A stretch of 64,000 nucleotides of DNA from Caballeronia sp. TF1N1 (GTDB lineage: Bacteria > Pseudomonadota > Gammaproteobacteria > Burkholderiales > Burkholderiaceae). This document shows, piece after piece, positions 35,383 through 44,581 of this stretch (position 1 is the first letter of the stretch; the number at the start of each line of letters is the position of its first letter). The position numbers were made by a program, and so were the translations under genes. The DNA is taken from the NCBI RefSeq assembly GCF_022878925.1, contig NZ_CP084627.1:1302001-1366000 (forward strand), in the 5' to 3' direction. The notes under the pieces are model-generated. The model ran no database searches. It was given only the letters and a program-made list of their open reading frames with translations, and was not told where the DNA came from.

Positions 35383-36117
35383 TCAATCGAACGCTAGTGC
35401 ATGCGCGGTTTCAAGCGCGTGACGCGCTTGTACGAGCGATGTTCGCGCGGCGCGGGCATCGGCGGCGAGACGCAGCATGGCGCTCAGTTGCGCGGGCTGA
35501 CGCGCGAGTTCTCGCAGTATCGGACCGATGGCCGTGGTGCCGTCATCGCGCAAACCAGCCGTGGCCGCGGGCGGCAGCGTGCGCCATGCCGGATCGACAA
35601 TCGCGCGGCACACGGCGAACGGCAGACCGCGCGCGAGGGCAATCGCCCCGGCGATATGCGATTCCATATCCACCGCGAGCGCGCCCGTCGACGAATGCAA
35701 CGAGCGTTTCTCCGCTTCGCTCTTGACCGGCGCGGCGACGCCGGCCATGACGCCGCGCCGCGTGAGGCGCTGTAGCGGCGTGCCCGCGAAGGCATCGACG
35801 ATACGCGCGGACCAGGCGTCGTCGGTACGCAATTCGCCGAAGGGTCCGCACACGCTGCTGGCCACGACGAGCGCGCCCGGCTCCAGATCGGGCGCGAGTC
35901 CGCCCGCTGTTCCGAAGCTGATGACACCCGTGCAGCCGCGCGAAATAGCGTCCGACAACGCGCGCTCCAGCCAGTCAGAGCGCGCCGCGAACACGACTTC
36001 CACGCCGCGTCCGCGCACGATCTTCGCCTCGAACGCCATGCCGGTCACGGCAATGACAGGCAAGCCGCCCGCCGCGTGGCGCAATGCGTGGAGCGAGCGC
36101 GCGTCGGGCGCGTTCAC
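35383..36117 (-). CDS. hpnG: Hopanoid purine-nucleosidase-like enzyme HpnG
   Basis: A 244-residue protein of the MTA/SAH nucleosidase (PNP/UDP phosphorylase) fold: PVIAVTGMAFEAKIVRG, GVISFGTAGGLAPDLEPGALVVAS, ALAVDMESHIAGAIALARGLPFAVCRAIVDPAW, where the Glu in DMES is the ribose-binding residue of the family. HpnG removes adenine from adenosylhopane to give ribosylhopane. The start is GTG at 36117, overlapping the shc stop by four bases, so translation is coupled to shc. It is the last gene of the hpnD-hpnE-shc-hpnG operon. Confidence 0.92.
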   Translation of the reverse strand: MNAPDARSLHALRHAAGGLPVIAVTGMAFEAKIVRGRGVEVVFAARSDWLERALSDAISRGCTGVISFGTAGGLAPDLEPGALVVASSVCGPFGELRTDDAWSARIVDAFAGTPLQRLTRRGVMAGVAAPVKSEAEKRSLHSSTGALAVDMESHIAGAIALARGLPFAVCRAIVDPAWRTLPPAATAGLRDDGTTAIGPILRELARQPAQLSAMLRLAADARAARTSLVQARHALETAHALAFD

Positions 36118-38093
36118 ACGGCCGCCGTCACGCGCGTCAGGCCTTCACGCGTCATGTTGCGATATCGCGCGAGCGCCCACAGCGGAAAGAACTTGCGATA
36201 GCCGTGGTAGCGCAGATAAAACACGCGCGGAAAACCCGTCGCGGTGAAGCGCGTCTCGTCCCACAAACCGTGGCTTTGCTGCGTGCGAACGAGATAGTCG
36301 ATACCGCGCGCCACCGCCGGGTGCTCGATCTGGCCCGCGGCCATCAGCCCGAGCACGGCCCACGCCGTTTGCGATGCCGTACTCGGCGCCTGTTCGTATC
36401 CGCGATAGTCGAGCTTGTAGCTTTCGCCGCCCTCGCCCCAGCCGCCGTCCGCGTTCTGAATGCGAATGAGCCATTCCGCGCCGCGCTTAACGCGCGAGTC
36501 GGTAGGCGCCGCGCCGGCCGCGTTCAGCGCGCACAACGCCGACCAGGTGCCGTAGATGTAGTTCATGCCCCAGCGGCCGTACCAGCTTCCGTCACGCTCC
36601 TGGTCCCTCACGATGTAGTCGTACGCGCGCCGCGCCGGTTCGCTGTTGGCGGGCGTTTCGCCGAGTTGCGCGAGCATGGAAAGGCAGCGCGCGGAGACAT
36701 CGACGGTAGGTGGATCGAGCAGCGCGCCGTGGTCCGAAAACGGGATGTTGTTCAAATAGAACTGCGTGTTTTCCGGTTCGAACGCGCCCCAGCCGCCGTC
36801 GCTGCTTTGCATGCCGACGACCCATTCGCGTCCGCGCGAGATCGCTTCGGCGTAGATCGCCGAGCCGTTTTCGCGGTCCGCGCGTTCCATGGCCATGGCG
36901 ACGACGGCGGTGTCGTCGACATCGGGGTAATGCGGGTTGGCGAACTGGAACGCCCAGCCGCCGGGCCGCACGTTCGGCCGGCGTGAAACCCAGTCGCCGC
37001 GCGTGTCGAGAATCTGCAGCGGCAAGAGCCATTCGAGACCGCGCCCGACCGCCGCGCGTGCCTTCGGCATGCCGGTTTCGAGCAGCGCATGCGCCACGAG
37101 CGACGTATCCCAGACGGGCGATAAACACGGTTGACAGTACGCCTCGCCGTCCTCGGCTTCTTCGATAACGAGCAACTTGTCGAGCGACTTGCGTGCGATC
37201 GCGCGATGCGGATGCTCCGGCGGATACCCGAGCACGTCGTACATCATCACGGAATTGGCCATCGCCGGGAAAATGGCGCCTAGGCCGTCTTCGCCGTTCA
37301 GTCGCTCATCGACGAAACGCACCGCTTCCTCGATCGCGCGCTGACGGCCCGCTTTCGGGAACGCGTTGTCGGTTGCGCGCAAAACGGTATCGACCACGCG
37401 GAAAAAGCCGAACCAGCCGCGGCTCTGATGCGGTGCGCGGCTCGGCATGCCGGTATTGACCGGCGCATCCAGAAACAGCTCGTCGATACGCACGCCACGC
37501 GGATTCTTCGCCACCGGCCGCTTCGCATTCAATACGAGCAGCGGCACGATGACCGTGCGCGCCCAATACGAGACCTTCGACAGATGGAACGGGAACCACA
37601 TCGGCAGACGCGTGATTTCGACGGGCATCATCGGCACCGCGCGCCACGACACGACGCCGAAAAGGGCCAGCAAAATGCGCGTGAACACGTTGACCTTTTC
37701 CGCGCCGCCAGCGGCGAGAATCGCGCTCCGGGCGCGCTGCATATGCTCCGCGTCGGGCGAATCGCCGATCATCTTCAGCGCGAAATACGCCTTGACGGTG
37801 GCGCTGACGTCCATCGCGCCGTCGGTGAAGAGCGGCCAGCCGCCGTCCGCGCGCTGGATACGGCGCAGATAGCGGCCGATCTTCGCTTCGAGCGTCGTAT
37901 TCGCTTCCTCGCCGAGATAGTGGACAAGCAGCACGTATTCAGCCGGGATGGTTGCGTCGGCTTCGAGTTCGTACAGCCAGTAGCCTTCGGGATGCTGCGC
38001 CGCGAGCAGCGCATCGGTGGCTTCGGTGACGGCATGGTCCAGCGCGGCTTTCGATACCGGCGCGCCCACGGCCGACAGGGATAAATCGTTCAT
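36114..38093 (-). CDS. shc: Squalene-hopene cyclase
   Basis: A 659-residue class II triterpene cyclase. The protonation motif DxDD is Asp391-Val-Asp393-Asp394 in YPDVDDTAVVAMAM. Several QW repeats are seen: QHPEGYWLYELEAD, QRADGGWPLF, QSSDGGWGAFEPENTQFYLNNIPF, QERDGSWYGRWGMNYIYGTW, QNADGGWGEGGESY and QQSHGLWDET. Reaction: cyclises squalene to hopene/hopanol at the inner membrane. The ATG at 38093 shares its A with the hpnE TGA. Length is normal for the family. Both shc and its neighbours overlap by one to four bases, a tightly coupled operon. Confidence 0.97.
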   Translation of the reverse strand: MNDLSLSAVGAPVSKAALDHAVTEATDALLAAQHPEGYWLYELEADATIPAEYVLLVHYLGEEANTTLEAKIGRYLRRIQRADGGWPLFTDGAMDVSATVKAYFALKMIGDSPDAEHMQRARSAILAAGGAEKVNVFTRILLALFGVVSWRAVPMMPVEITRLPMWFPFHLSKVSYWARTVIVPLLVLNAKRPVAKNPRGVRIDELFLDAPVNTGMPSRAPHQSRGWFGFFRVVDTVLRATDNAFPKAGRQRAIEEAVRFVDERLNGEDGLGAIFPAMANSVMMYDVLGYPPEHPHRAIARKSLDKLLVIEEAEDGEAYCQPCLSPVWDTSLVAHALLETGMPKARAAVGRGLEWLLPLQILDTRGDWVSRRPNVRPGGWAFQFANPHYPDVDDTAVVAMAMERADRENGSAIYAEAISRGREWVVGMQSSDGGWGAFEPENTQFYLNNIPFSDHGALLDPPTVDVSARCLSMLAQLGETPANSEPARRAYDYIVRDQERDGSWYGRWGMNYIYGTWSALCALNAAGAAPTDSRVKRGAEWLIRIQNADGGWGEGGESYKLDYRGYEQAPSTASQTAWAVLGLMAAGQIEHPAVARGIDYLVRTQQSHGLWDETRFTATGFPRVFYLRYHGYRKFFPLWALARYRNMTREGLTRVTAAV

Positions 38094-39370
38094 CAGCGTT
38101 CCATCGATGGGTTCATCAGCACGTCCGCCGCCTTCTGGCCGGAGCGGATCGCGCCCTCGATCGTCGCGGGCAGACCGGTCGCCGTCCAGTCGCCCGCGAG
38201 CGTGAAGTTGTTCCAGCGCGTGCGCGTCGCGGCCCGCAAACCTTCCTGCGACGGCACGGCGGCAAATGTTGCGTGCGGGTCGGCCACGACCTGCCAGGGC
38301 GGCATGGGCACGGCGGACATCCGCACCGCGCGCGCCACTTCCTGCCAGACCGTGTGCGCGAGTTCGTCGTGCGGCGTCGCGAGCAAGTGATCCGCGGCAG
38401 CGATTGTCGCGCTCAGTCTGCCGTCGTTGGCGAATAGCCAATTAGCCGTGCCGTTGACGAGACAGGTGATCGGCCCGAGATCGGACGGCGCATCGACCGC
38501 GAAATGCACAGTGACGATGGCGCGAAACTCGTCCGGCGCGACGAGATCCGGCACGAGGCAACGCGCGGTTTCGGACGGCGTGGCAAGCACGAGACCGTCG
38601 CCCGGTGCGAGCACGACCGGCTCGGCGCGATCTTCGAAAGCGATGGAGCTTACCCGTTCCTGCGAATCCGTGCCCGAAAAGGCGATACCTGCCACGCGCG
38701 CGCCCAGCCGGATGTCCGCGCCGCCGTACTGCAAAAGCCGCAGCGCGGGTTCGACGAAAGCATGCGCAAGCCCGTTACGCGCGATGAGCGGCCGGCATGC
38801 CTGTCCGCCCGCCGCGACCGTCTCGCGCAACAGATTGGCGGCAAGCGCCGCGCTCGCTTCGGCGGGCTCGGTGTTGAGCATGGCGTGCAAGAGCGGGCGC
38901 ACGAGCGCGTCCCACACGGGGCCCTTGGCGCGCATCGATTCCCCAACGGTGCGGCCCGGCTTCGCAAAGAAGAGCGGCAACAGCGCGAAGTAGTCGGCGG
39001 GCTGAGTGTCTGGCGTGCGGGCGTTGGCGTCGAAAATCCAGCGCGGCAGGCGTCCCGGTGACATGCGAATGGTCCACGCCGCGCCATTGGCAAAATCGAA
39101 GAAAGGGTAGTCGGGCTGGCTCGGGCCGATGAGCGTATCGGCGGAACCGATCGCACGCAGAAAGCCCAACGCCGCATGGTTGCCCGACAGCAGCAGATGA
39201 TTGCCGTTGTCGATGGTCGCGCCGAGTCTCACGTCGAAATAGGAACGGCAGCGTCCGCCCGCATGCGCCGCCGCCTCGTGAAGCACGACGCGCGCGCCGC
39301 GCCGTTGCGCCTGAACTGCTGCGGCAAGGCCCGCCAGGCCCGCGCCGACGACGTGTACCAGCCGTGACAT
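38093..39370 (-). CDS. hpnE: Hydroxysqualene dehydroxylase HpnE
   Basis: A 425-residue FAD-dependent amine-oxidase/phytoene-desaturase-fold protein. It starts MSRLVHVVGAGLAGLAAAVQAQRRGARVVLHEAA with the dinucleotide-binding GxGxxG, then GGRCRSYFD and IDNGNHLLLSGN, and ends with the FAD-binding LAGDWTATGLPATIEGAIRSGQKAA. HpnE reduces hydroxysqualene to squalene, the last of the three steps HpnD-HpnC-HpnE from farnesyl diphosphate. Its ATG and the hpnD TGA share one base. The partner gene hpnC is not found in the operon. Confidence 0.93.
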   Translation of the reverse strand: MSRLVHVVGAGLAGLAAAVQAQRRGARVVLHEAAAHAGGRCRSYFDVRLGATIDNGNHLLLSGNHAALGFLRAIGSADTLIGPSQPDYPFFDFANGAAWTIRMSPGRLPRWIFDANARTPDTQPADYFALLPLFFAKPGRTVGESMRAKGPVWDALVRPLLHAMLNTEPAEASAALAANLLRETVAAGGQACRPLIARNGLAHAFVEPALRLLQYGGADIRLGARVAGIAFSGTDSQERVSSIAFEDRAEPVVLAPGDGLVLATPSETARCLVPDLVAPDEFRAIVTVHFAVDAPSDLGPITCLVNGTANWLFANDGRLSATIAAADHLLATPHDELAHTVWQEVARAVRMSAVPMPPWQVVADPHATFAAVPSQEGLRAATRTRWNNFTLAGDWTATGLPATIEGAIRSGQKAADVLMNPSMER

Positions 39371-40218
39371 CAGAGAAGATTGCGCGCGACGATCCACAGC
39401 AGCCGCGCACGCGGCGTGCGCACGCGCGTGCGCGGCAGGTCGAAGCCGCGTTTCAGATTGGCGTCGAGCACGGCGTGATACGCCGCCGACATGATGCGCG
39501 GCGCGCGCACTTCGTGGCGCGGCGAAGCGGCCATGATCGTGTCCGACTGCGCGTAATGCCCTTTGGCGCGTTCGGCGATGACGGCGCACACGCGCGGCAG
39601 GCGCGCATCGGCGACGATACTCGCCGCGTCGCTCGTCGAGATGCCTTCGCGCGCGAGCAGTTCGCGCGGCAGGTAGACGCGGCCGATGCCCGCGTCTTCG
39701 TCGATATCGCGCAGGATGTTCGTCAGCTGCAGCGCGCGGCCAAGATGGTGTGCAAGCCGTCGCCCGGCGTCCTCATGCATCCCGAAGATTCTCACCGATA
39801 GCCGGCCCACCGCGCTTGCCACGCGGTCGCAATAGAGGTCGAGCGTGGCTTCGTCGGGCGCGACGATGTCGCATGCGGCGTCCATGGCCATGCCGTCGAT
39901 GACAGCGTGGAAGTCGTCGCGGGAAAGCTGGAAAGCCTGGATGTGACGCGTGAGCGGTTCGAGCGATTTTCGCGGCGCGCCGGCATAGCACGCGTCGATG
40001 TCTTCGCGCCAGCGGTCGAGCGCGATTGCGCGTTCGCGGCGCGGCAAGTTGCCTTCGTCGGCGATATCGTCGACCGCGCGGCAAAAAGCGTAGATCTGAT
40101 ACATCGCGTCCCGCTGGTCGGCGGGCAGGATGCGCATCGCGAGATAAAACGAGCTGCCGGATGACGCCTTCGCGGCATCGGGAGCAGATTCGTCAGCGAT
40201 GGTGTGGGAAACGGCCAA
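39370..40218 (-). CDS. hpnD: Presqualene diphosphate synthase HpnD
   Basis: A 282-residue all-helical trans-isoprenyl diphosphate synthase of the squalene/phytoene synthase family. The two aspartate-rich motifs are present: FCRAVDDIADE near residue 46-56 and RALQLTNILRDIDEDAGIGRVYLP near 165-185. HpnD joins two farnesyl diphosphates to presqualene diphosphate. The first codon is TTG at 40218, with GGAG nine bases upstream; no better ATG starts this frame before the conserved SSGSSFYLAMRILP. It leads the overlapping operon hpnD-hpnE-shc-hpnG. By sequence it is HpnD-like and not HpnC-like, mainly from the motif DEGN and length; the HpnC/HpnD distinction deserves a profile check. Confidence 0.87.
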   Translation of the reverse strand: MAVSHTIADESAPDAAKASSGSSFYLAMRILPADQRDAMYQIYAFCRAVDDIADEGNLPRRERAIALDRWREDIDACYAGAPRKSLEPLTRHIQAFQLSRDDFHAVIDGMAMDAACDIVAPDEATLDLYCDRVASAVGRLSVRIFGMHEDAGRRLAHHLGRALQLTNILRDIDEDAGIGRVYLPRELLAREGISTSDAASIVADARLPRVCAVIAERAKGHYAQSDTIMAASPRHEVRAPRIMSAAYHAVLDANLKRGFDLPRTRVRTPRARLLWIVARNLL

Positions 40219-40700
40219 GACGGACTCCGCGAGTTCTTTCGCTATCGCGCCCCGAGGGCGAATTGTTGGATGACGCCAGCCTCGACGATTCCGGGTGCGC
40301 GCGGAACGGCTTGGCGCTGAGTGGATCGAGTCGATGAGTGCCGGCGGGCCGGTGGCAAGTACGCCGGAAGCGGCAAAGAGTATAACAATTCTTTGGCGAT
40401 CGAGCCTGCGCCTTGACCGGCGTGGCTTTCAGCGGCGTGGCTTTCAGCGGCGTTACTTGCACGTGTGACGCGAGCGCTTGCATGCGGCGGCATCGTATTT
40501 ACCTGCATACCCTCCTCTCTGGTAATGTCGCTAGTCCTGCGCGCACGCACGTTCTAAACCCAAATCGGCATTCTTCGTGCTTGCCCGAACCGGTTACTCC
40601 ACAGCCCTATCCGTTCAAGTGCTTTGGAACACTGTGAACGAAGCGTTCAACGCTTCGAACGACACGCGCGCGCGTAAAGTTTTCCACTTCGCTGCCAAAT
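40219..40700. other. Intergenic region upstream of hpnD and the divergent kinase gene
   Basis: About 480 bp without a supportable gene; this is where hpnC would be expected if the operon were complete. It should carry the promoters of both divergent units. A minus-strand TATACT (40379-40384) is a fair -10 for the hpn operon, without a good -35. A 15-bp tandem repeat lies at 40418-40453. Short open frames on the minus strand only reflect the repeat. Confidence 0.5.
40418..40453. repeat. Tandem repeat, 15-bp unit, 2.4 copies
   Basis: CGGCGTGGCTTTCAG occurs at 40418-40432 and 40433-40447 exactly, then CGGCGT to 40453. Confidence 0.85.
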
Positions 40701-42944
40701 ATGACGCTGCAACGTGAGGAGTCCGACGCCGATCCTGCCGCCGAACAGAGGCAGGATGAACCGCCATTCCCGGTGGTTCCCGAGCGCAACTTCGCCGCAC
40801 AGCGCCTGACGCTTTATGCGTTCCTCGTCGCCGCCATTCTGCTGCCCTGCATTTACGTGGCAGTCACCGCATACACCGACTACCACGACCGCGAGGCGCT
40901 CGCCGCCGAAACCGTCGCCCGCAATGCACGCGTCGCCGAAGAGCACGCGCTCAAGGTCTTCGATCTCAACGTCACGCTGAACGAACGTATCGTCGATCTG
41001 CTCGATGGACTCGACGACGAACCGATCCGCCGCGACAGTCGTCTGATCCACGACCGTCTCAAGATGATGAGCAACAACTATCAGCAAGTCGCTGCCGTTT
41101 CGGTGTTCGGCGCCGACGGCAAGCTGCTCGTGACGAGCCGCACCTGGCCGACGCCCGATGTGTCCGTCGCGACGCGCGAGGACTTCGGTGGCATGCGCGA
41201 CGACCGCAGCATCGAACAGATTTCGCGCGTGATGCTCGGGCGCGTGGCGGGCGAACAAGTCTTCAACACGGCGGTCGTGCGACGCACCGACAAGGGCAAG
41301 TTCAACGGCATCGTGTCGATTGCGCTGCGTCCTGCTTATTTCAACGCGTTCTATCGCGAGCTCCTCGGCGACAGTCCGACCGTTTCGCTCGGCCTTGCAC
41401 GCAGCGATGGCGAAGTGCTCGCGTGGTATCCGCAACGGCCGCCCGACCGCATGGCGCTCGCGGCCAGTTCGCCCTTGCGCGAGGCATATCGCGCGGGACG
41501 GCGCAGCGGCGTCGTGGAGATGATGTCCGGGCTCGACAACGAGCTGAAAATCGTCGCGTTCCGCAGGGTCGGCGGCTATCCGGTCTATGTGTCGAGCGGC
41601 TATCCGATCTCCACGTTATGGGCCGAGTGGTATCGGCATTTGAGCGTGCTCGCGTTGTCGATTTTCGCGCCTTGCATCGTGCTGTGGGGCGTCATCGGGC
41701 AATCGCTGCGGCGTCTCGCCATCGAGGAAGAAGCGTGGGAACGCTGGCAAGCCGAAGCGTCGATGCGGCGCTCGATCGAATCCGCCTACCGGCAGGCGCG
41801 CAAGATGGAAGCGCTCGGCAATCTCGTCGGCAGCGTGGCGCACGACTTCAACAATCTGCTGATGATCGTCTCGACCAACGTGCAGATCGCGCGACGGCGC
41901 GGCGCGCCCGGTCTTGAACGTGAACTCTCCGCGATGGAACGCGCGCTCAAGAGCGGACAGTCGCTCACGCGGCAGTTGCTCGGCGTGGCGCGCAAGCAGC
42001 CATTGCGCAGCGAAACCATTGCCATCGGCAAATGGGTGCCGGCGGGGCGCGAACTGCTGCGCGCGTCGCTTGGCGCGAAGGTCGCGCTCCACGTCGAAGT
42101 GACCGCGGATGTCTGGCCCGTGCGCGTCGACCCCGCCGAGTTGGAGCTTGCGCTCATCAACGTCGCGGTCAACGCGCGCGACGCGATGCCAAGCGGCGGC
42201 ACGTTCACCGTGCGCGCCGACAACGTGCGCTTCCGTCACGAAGACGGCTTTCCGATCACCGGCGATTTCGTTCAGGTCACGCTGGAAGACACGGGCTTCG
42301 GCATGAGTTCCGAAGTATTGGGCCGCGCATTCGAGCCGCTTTTCACGACCAAGCCGAAAGGCATGGGCACCGGTCTCGGCTTGCCGCAGGTGTTTGCGTT
42401 TTGCGAGCGCGCGGGCGGACTCGCGACTATCGACAGCGCAATCGGCGCGGGCACGGCGGTGCGTCTTTATCTGCCGCGCGCGGCCGCTGAGGCCGAGGCC
42501 AACGCGGCGGTAAAAGACGAACCCGCCGTGGTCAAGGAGACCGAAGGCTTGCGCGTGTTGCTCGTCGAGGACAACGAGGAAGTGGCCGCCGGCACGGAGG
42601 CGCTGCTCGCCATGATGGGTCATCACGTGAGCTACGTATTCAACGCCGATACCGCCGTCACCGTGCTCGAAGGCGCGCGCGAAGCGTCCGAATTTCCCTT
42701 CGATGTCGTGCTCTCCGACATTCACATGCCGGGCAAGATGAGCGGCATCGACCTTGCGGAAATGCTGCAACGCTTCGAGCCGCGCATCCCCGTGATTCTC
42801 GTCACGGGTTATGCGGAAGAACTGGACCGCGCCCGTCACGTCGATGCGCGCGTGCTGTCTAAACCATTCGATATCGCGCTGCTCGACGCCTTGCTGCACG
42901 AGATTCGCGAACGTCTCAACGAAGCTCGGGCAATCGGCCGCTGA
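40701..42944 (+). CDS. Hybrid sensor histidine kinase with double-Cache-like sensor and receiver
   Basis: A 747-residue protein. Membrane helix 1 at about 36-57 (LTLYAFLVAAILLPCIYVAVTA), periplasmic Cache-like domain about 60-310, helix 2 about 313-335, then a NtrB-type kinase core: RQARKMEALGNLVGSVAHDFNNLLMIVSTNVQ with His381, HATPase with NVAVNARDAMPSGGTFTV, DTGFGMSSEVLGRAFEPLFTTKPKGMGTGLGL, and a C-terminal receiver with Asp673 in VVLSDIHMPG. Cache sensors usually bind small metabolites such as amino or organic acids. No separate response regulator lies beside it. It diverges from the hpnD operon. Confidence 0.93.
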   Translation: MTLQREESDADPAAEQRQDEPPFPVVPERNFAAQRLTLYAFLVAAILLPCIYVAVTAYTDYHDREALAAETVARNARVAEEHALKVFDLNVTLNERIVDLLDGLDDEPIRRDSRLIHDRLKMMSNNYQQVAAVSVFGADGKLLVTSRTWPTPDVSVATREDFGGMRDDRSIEQISRVMLGRVAGEQVFNTAVVRRTDKGKFNGIVSIALRPAYFNAFYRELLGDSPTVSLGLARSDGEVLAWYPQRPPDRMALAASSPLREAYRAGRRSGVVEMMSGLDNELKIVAFRRVGGYPVYVSSGYPISTLWAEWYRHLSVLALSIFAPCIVLWGVIGQSLRRLAIEEEAWERWQAEASMRRSIESAYRQARKMEALGNLVGSVAHDFNNLLMIVSTNVQIARRRGAPGLERELSAMERALKSGQSLTRQLLGVARKQPLRSETIAIGKWVPAGRELLRASLGAKVALHVEVTADVWPVRVDPAELELALINVAVNARDAMPSGGTFTVRADNVRFRHEDGFPITGDFVQVTLEDTGFGMSSEVLGRAFEPLFTTKPKGMGTGLGLPQVFAFCERAGGLATIDSAIGAGTAVRLYLPRAAAEAEANAAVKDEPAVVKETEGLRVLLVEDNEEVAAGTEALLAMMGHHVSYVFNADTAVTVLEGAREASEFPFDVVLSDIHMPGKMSGIDLAEMLQRFEPRIPVILVTGYAEELDRARHVDARVLSKPFDIALLDALLHEIRERLNEARAIGR

Positions 42945-43113
42945 TCTGCTTTTTGTACCAGTTTTGTAAAAGCGCCTTGCGTGATCCATCGCTGCGAGCC
43001 TTGCCAGACGCGCCACGGCGCATCCGGCACGCTCGTTGCGTGATGGGCAAACATGCACGGCAACCTCGCAACGTTGCCGATTTCGAAGTTCCGCCCATCC
43101 GCAGGAGGCGTAT

Positions 43114-44511
43114 ATGCGACACACCGTCATCGGAGTTTTCGACACCTACGCGCAGGCCGAGGACGCACGCTCGGCCCTCGTTACAGCGGGCTTCCCGCGC
43201 GCTGATATCGAGTTGCAAGCGAATCCAAAACGCGACGATGCCGCCGAGCCGTCCGTCATGCCCGATGCCCAATCGCACGCCGAACCAGGCGTGCTGGCGA
43301 ACATCGAGCGCTTTTTCAGCATGCTTTTCGGCGGGCGCGATCACCCGCCAGAAGTCGCGCATTATTCGGAAGCCGTGCGTCGTGGCGCAGTGCTCGTAGC
43401 CGTCGATACCCCGAGCGAAGAGCAAGCCGATGTCGCCCGCGCGACGCTTGCGGATCAAGGCGCGATCGATATCGATGAGCGCGCCGCAAGCTGGTCCACG
43501 CTCGAACACGGCACCGCGATGCCGCAAGCCGGCGTGGATGACCGCGATCATTCGATACTCGACGAACTGGGACTCGGACGCGGCAGTGCAGTGCCGGGCC
43601 GCGAGCCGGTGAACGATGCGCGCATGGACGCAACGCGCGCCCGCGCTTATCCGCGCACCGACGCAGCAAGCCCGGCTACAGGCGCCGCCGCCGATCCGCT
43701 GCTCGACCCGCTTGCCGATCCGCTCGGCGACCCGTTGACGCGCCGCGATGCCGCCGCACTGGGTGCACGCGACTTCGTGAGCGACCCGGCAGACGATTCG
43801 CTGATGCCGCATGCCGGCACGACGCGTCACGAGACGACGCAGTACACGCAAGTCGAGACGCGCACCGCCGCCGATCCGCTTTCGGGACGCGATCCCGTCA
43901 CTGGCCGCGATCCGCTCGCCACCACTGGCATGGACCCGCTCGCTGCCCGCGACCCGCTGACCGGCACTCCAGCCGACCCGCTCGCCGCCCGTGACGAACT
44001 CTCGGGCGAATCGCTTTCGGAGCGCGACGCTCTTGCCGGTCGCGATCCGCTGCGTTCGGGCAACATGGGCGATCCTCTGCCCGGCGTACGTACCGATAAC
44101 GCCGCCGACTGGCGTCCGGTCGAACCGCTGAGCCCGCTCGACGAACCCGCGCAGATTCGAAGCGGCACGCTGAGTCAAAGCCAGTCGCAATCGATGGGCG
44201 CGATGGGTTCATCGGCTGGAACGGCTGCTGTGCCGAACGAGTACATGGAATATGAGGAAGACTTCCGCGCCGACTACGACACCCGCTACGCTGCAACCGG
44301 CGAGCCGTACGAGGATTATCAAGGCGCGTATCGGTACGGCGCCACGCTCGGCAACGACGACCGCTTCCGCAGCCGCGCGTGGGACGATCAGATGGAATAT
44401 GAGATGCGCCGTGAGTGGGAGACGCGCCATCCGGAAGACGGAACCTGGGAGCGCTTCAAGGCTGCCGTGCGTCATGGTTGGGATCGCGTGACGGGACATC
44501 ATCACGTCTAA
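43114..44511 (+). CDS. Stress-type protein with YflT-like domain and DPL repeats
   Basis: A 465-residue protein; ATG 43114 follows AGGAGG, fixing the start. Residues 1-130 look like the general stress YflT/GsiB-associated fold: MRHTVIGVFDTYAQAEDARSALVTAGFPRADIEL, with a hydrophobic FFSMLFGG and a strand GAVLVAVDTPSEEQADVARATLADQGAIDIDER. Residues about 192-325 are low complexity with eleven DPL tripeptides in units such as DPLAARDPLTG. Residues 375-465 are acidic and aromatic (YMEYEEDFRADYDTRYAATGEPYEDYQGAYRYG) ending in a basic WERFKAAVRHGWDRVTGHHHV. No signal peptide or membrane segment. Similar N-terminal domains accompany stress-induced proteins; the rest is unknown to me. Confidence 0.82.
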   Translation: MRHTVIGVFDTYAQAEDARSALVTAGFPRADIELQANPKRDDAAEPSVMPDAQSHAEPGVLANIERFFSMLFGGRDHPPEVAHYSEAVRRGAVLVAVDTPSEEQADVARATLADQGAIDIDERAASWSTLEHGTAMPQAGVDDRDHSILDELGLGRGSAVPGREPVNDARMDATRARAYPRTDAASPATGAAADPLLDPLADPLGDPLTRRDAAALGARDFVSDPADDSLMPHAGTTRHETTQYTQVETRTAADPLSGRDPVTGRDPLATTGMDPLAARDPLTGTPADPLAARDELSGESLSERDALAGRDPLRSGNMGDPLPGVRTDNAADWRPVEPLSPLDEPAQIRSGTLSQSQSQSMGAMGSSAGTAAVPNEYMEYEEDFRADYDTRYAATGEPYEDYQGAYRYGATLGNDDRFRSRAWDDQMEYEMRREWETRHPEDGTWERFKAAVRHGWDRVTGHHHV

Positions 44512-44533
44512 GTGCAAAACGCTTCACGCAATA

Positions 44534-44568
44534 ACGAATCGGCTCGCACGCGCGGGCCGATTCGTTTT
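44534..44568. terminator. Terminator between convergent genes
   Basis: Stem ACGAATCGGC (44534-44543) / GCCGATTCGT (44556-44565) with a 12-base loop and TTTT on the plus side; the minus side continues TTATTG, so it may work both ways. Confidence 0.8.
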
Positions 44569-44581
44569 GGAACACGCCTTC

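Noticed and set aside
41616..43145. 509-codon antisense frame over the Cache-type kinase gene
   Set aside because: The plus strand encodes a full kinase with all motifs; the antisense product is basic and has no homology.
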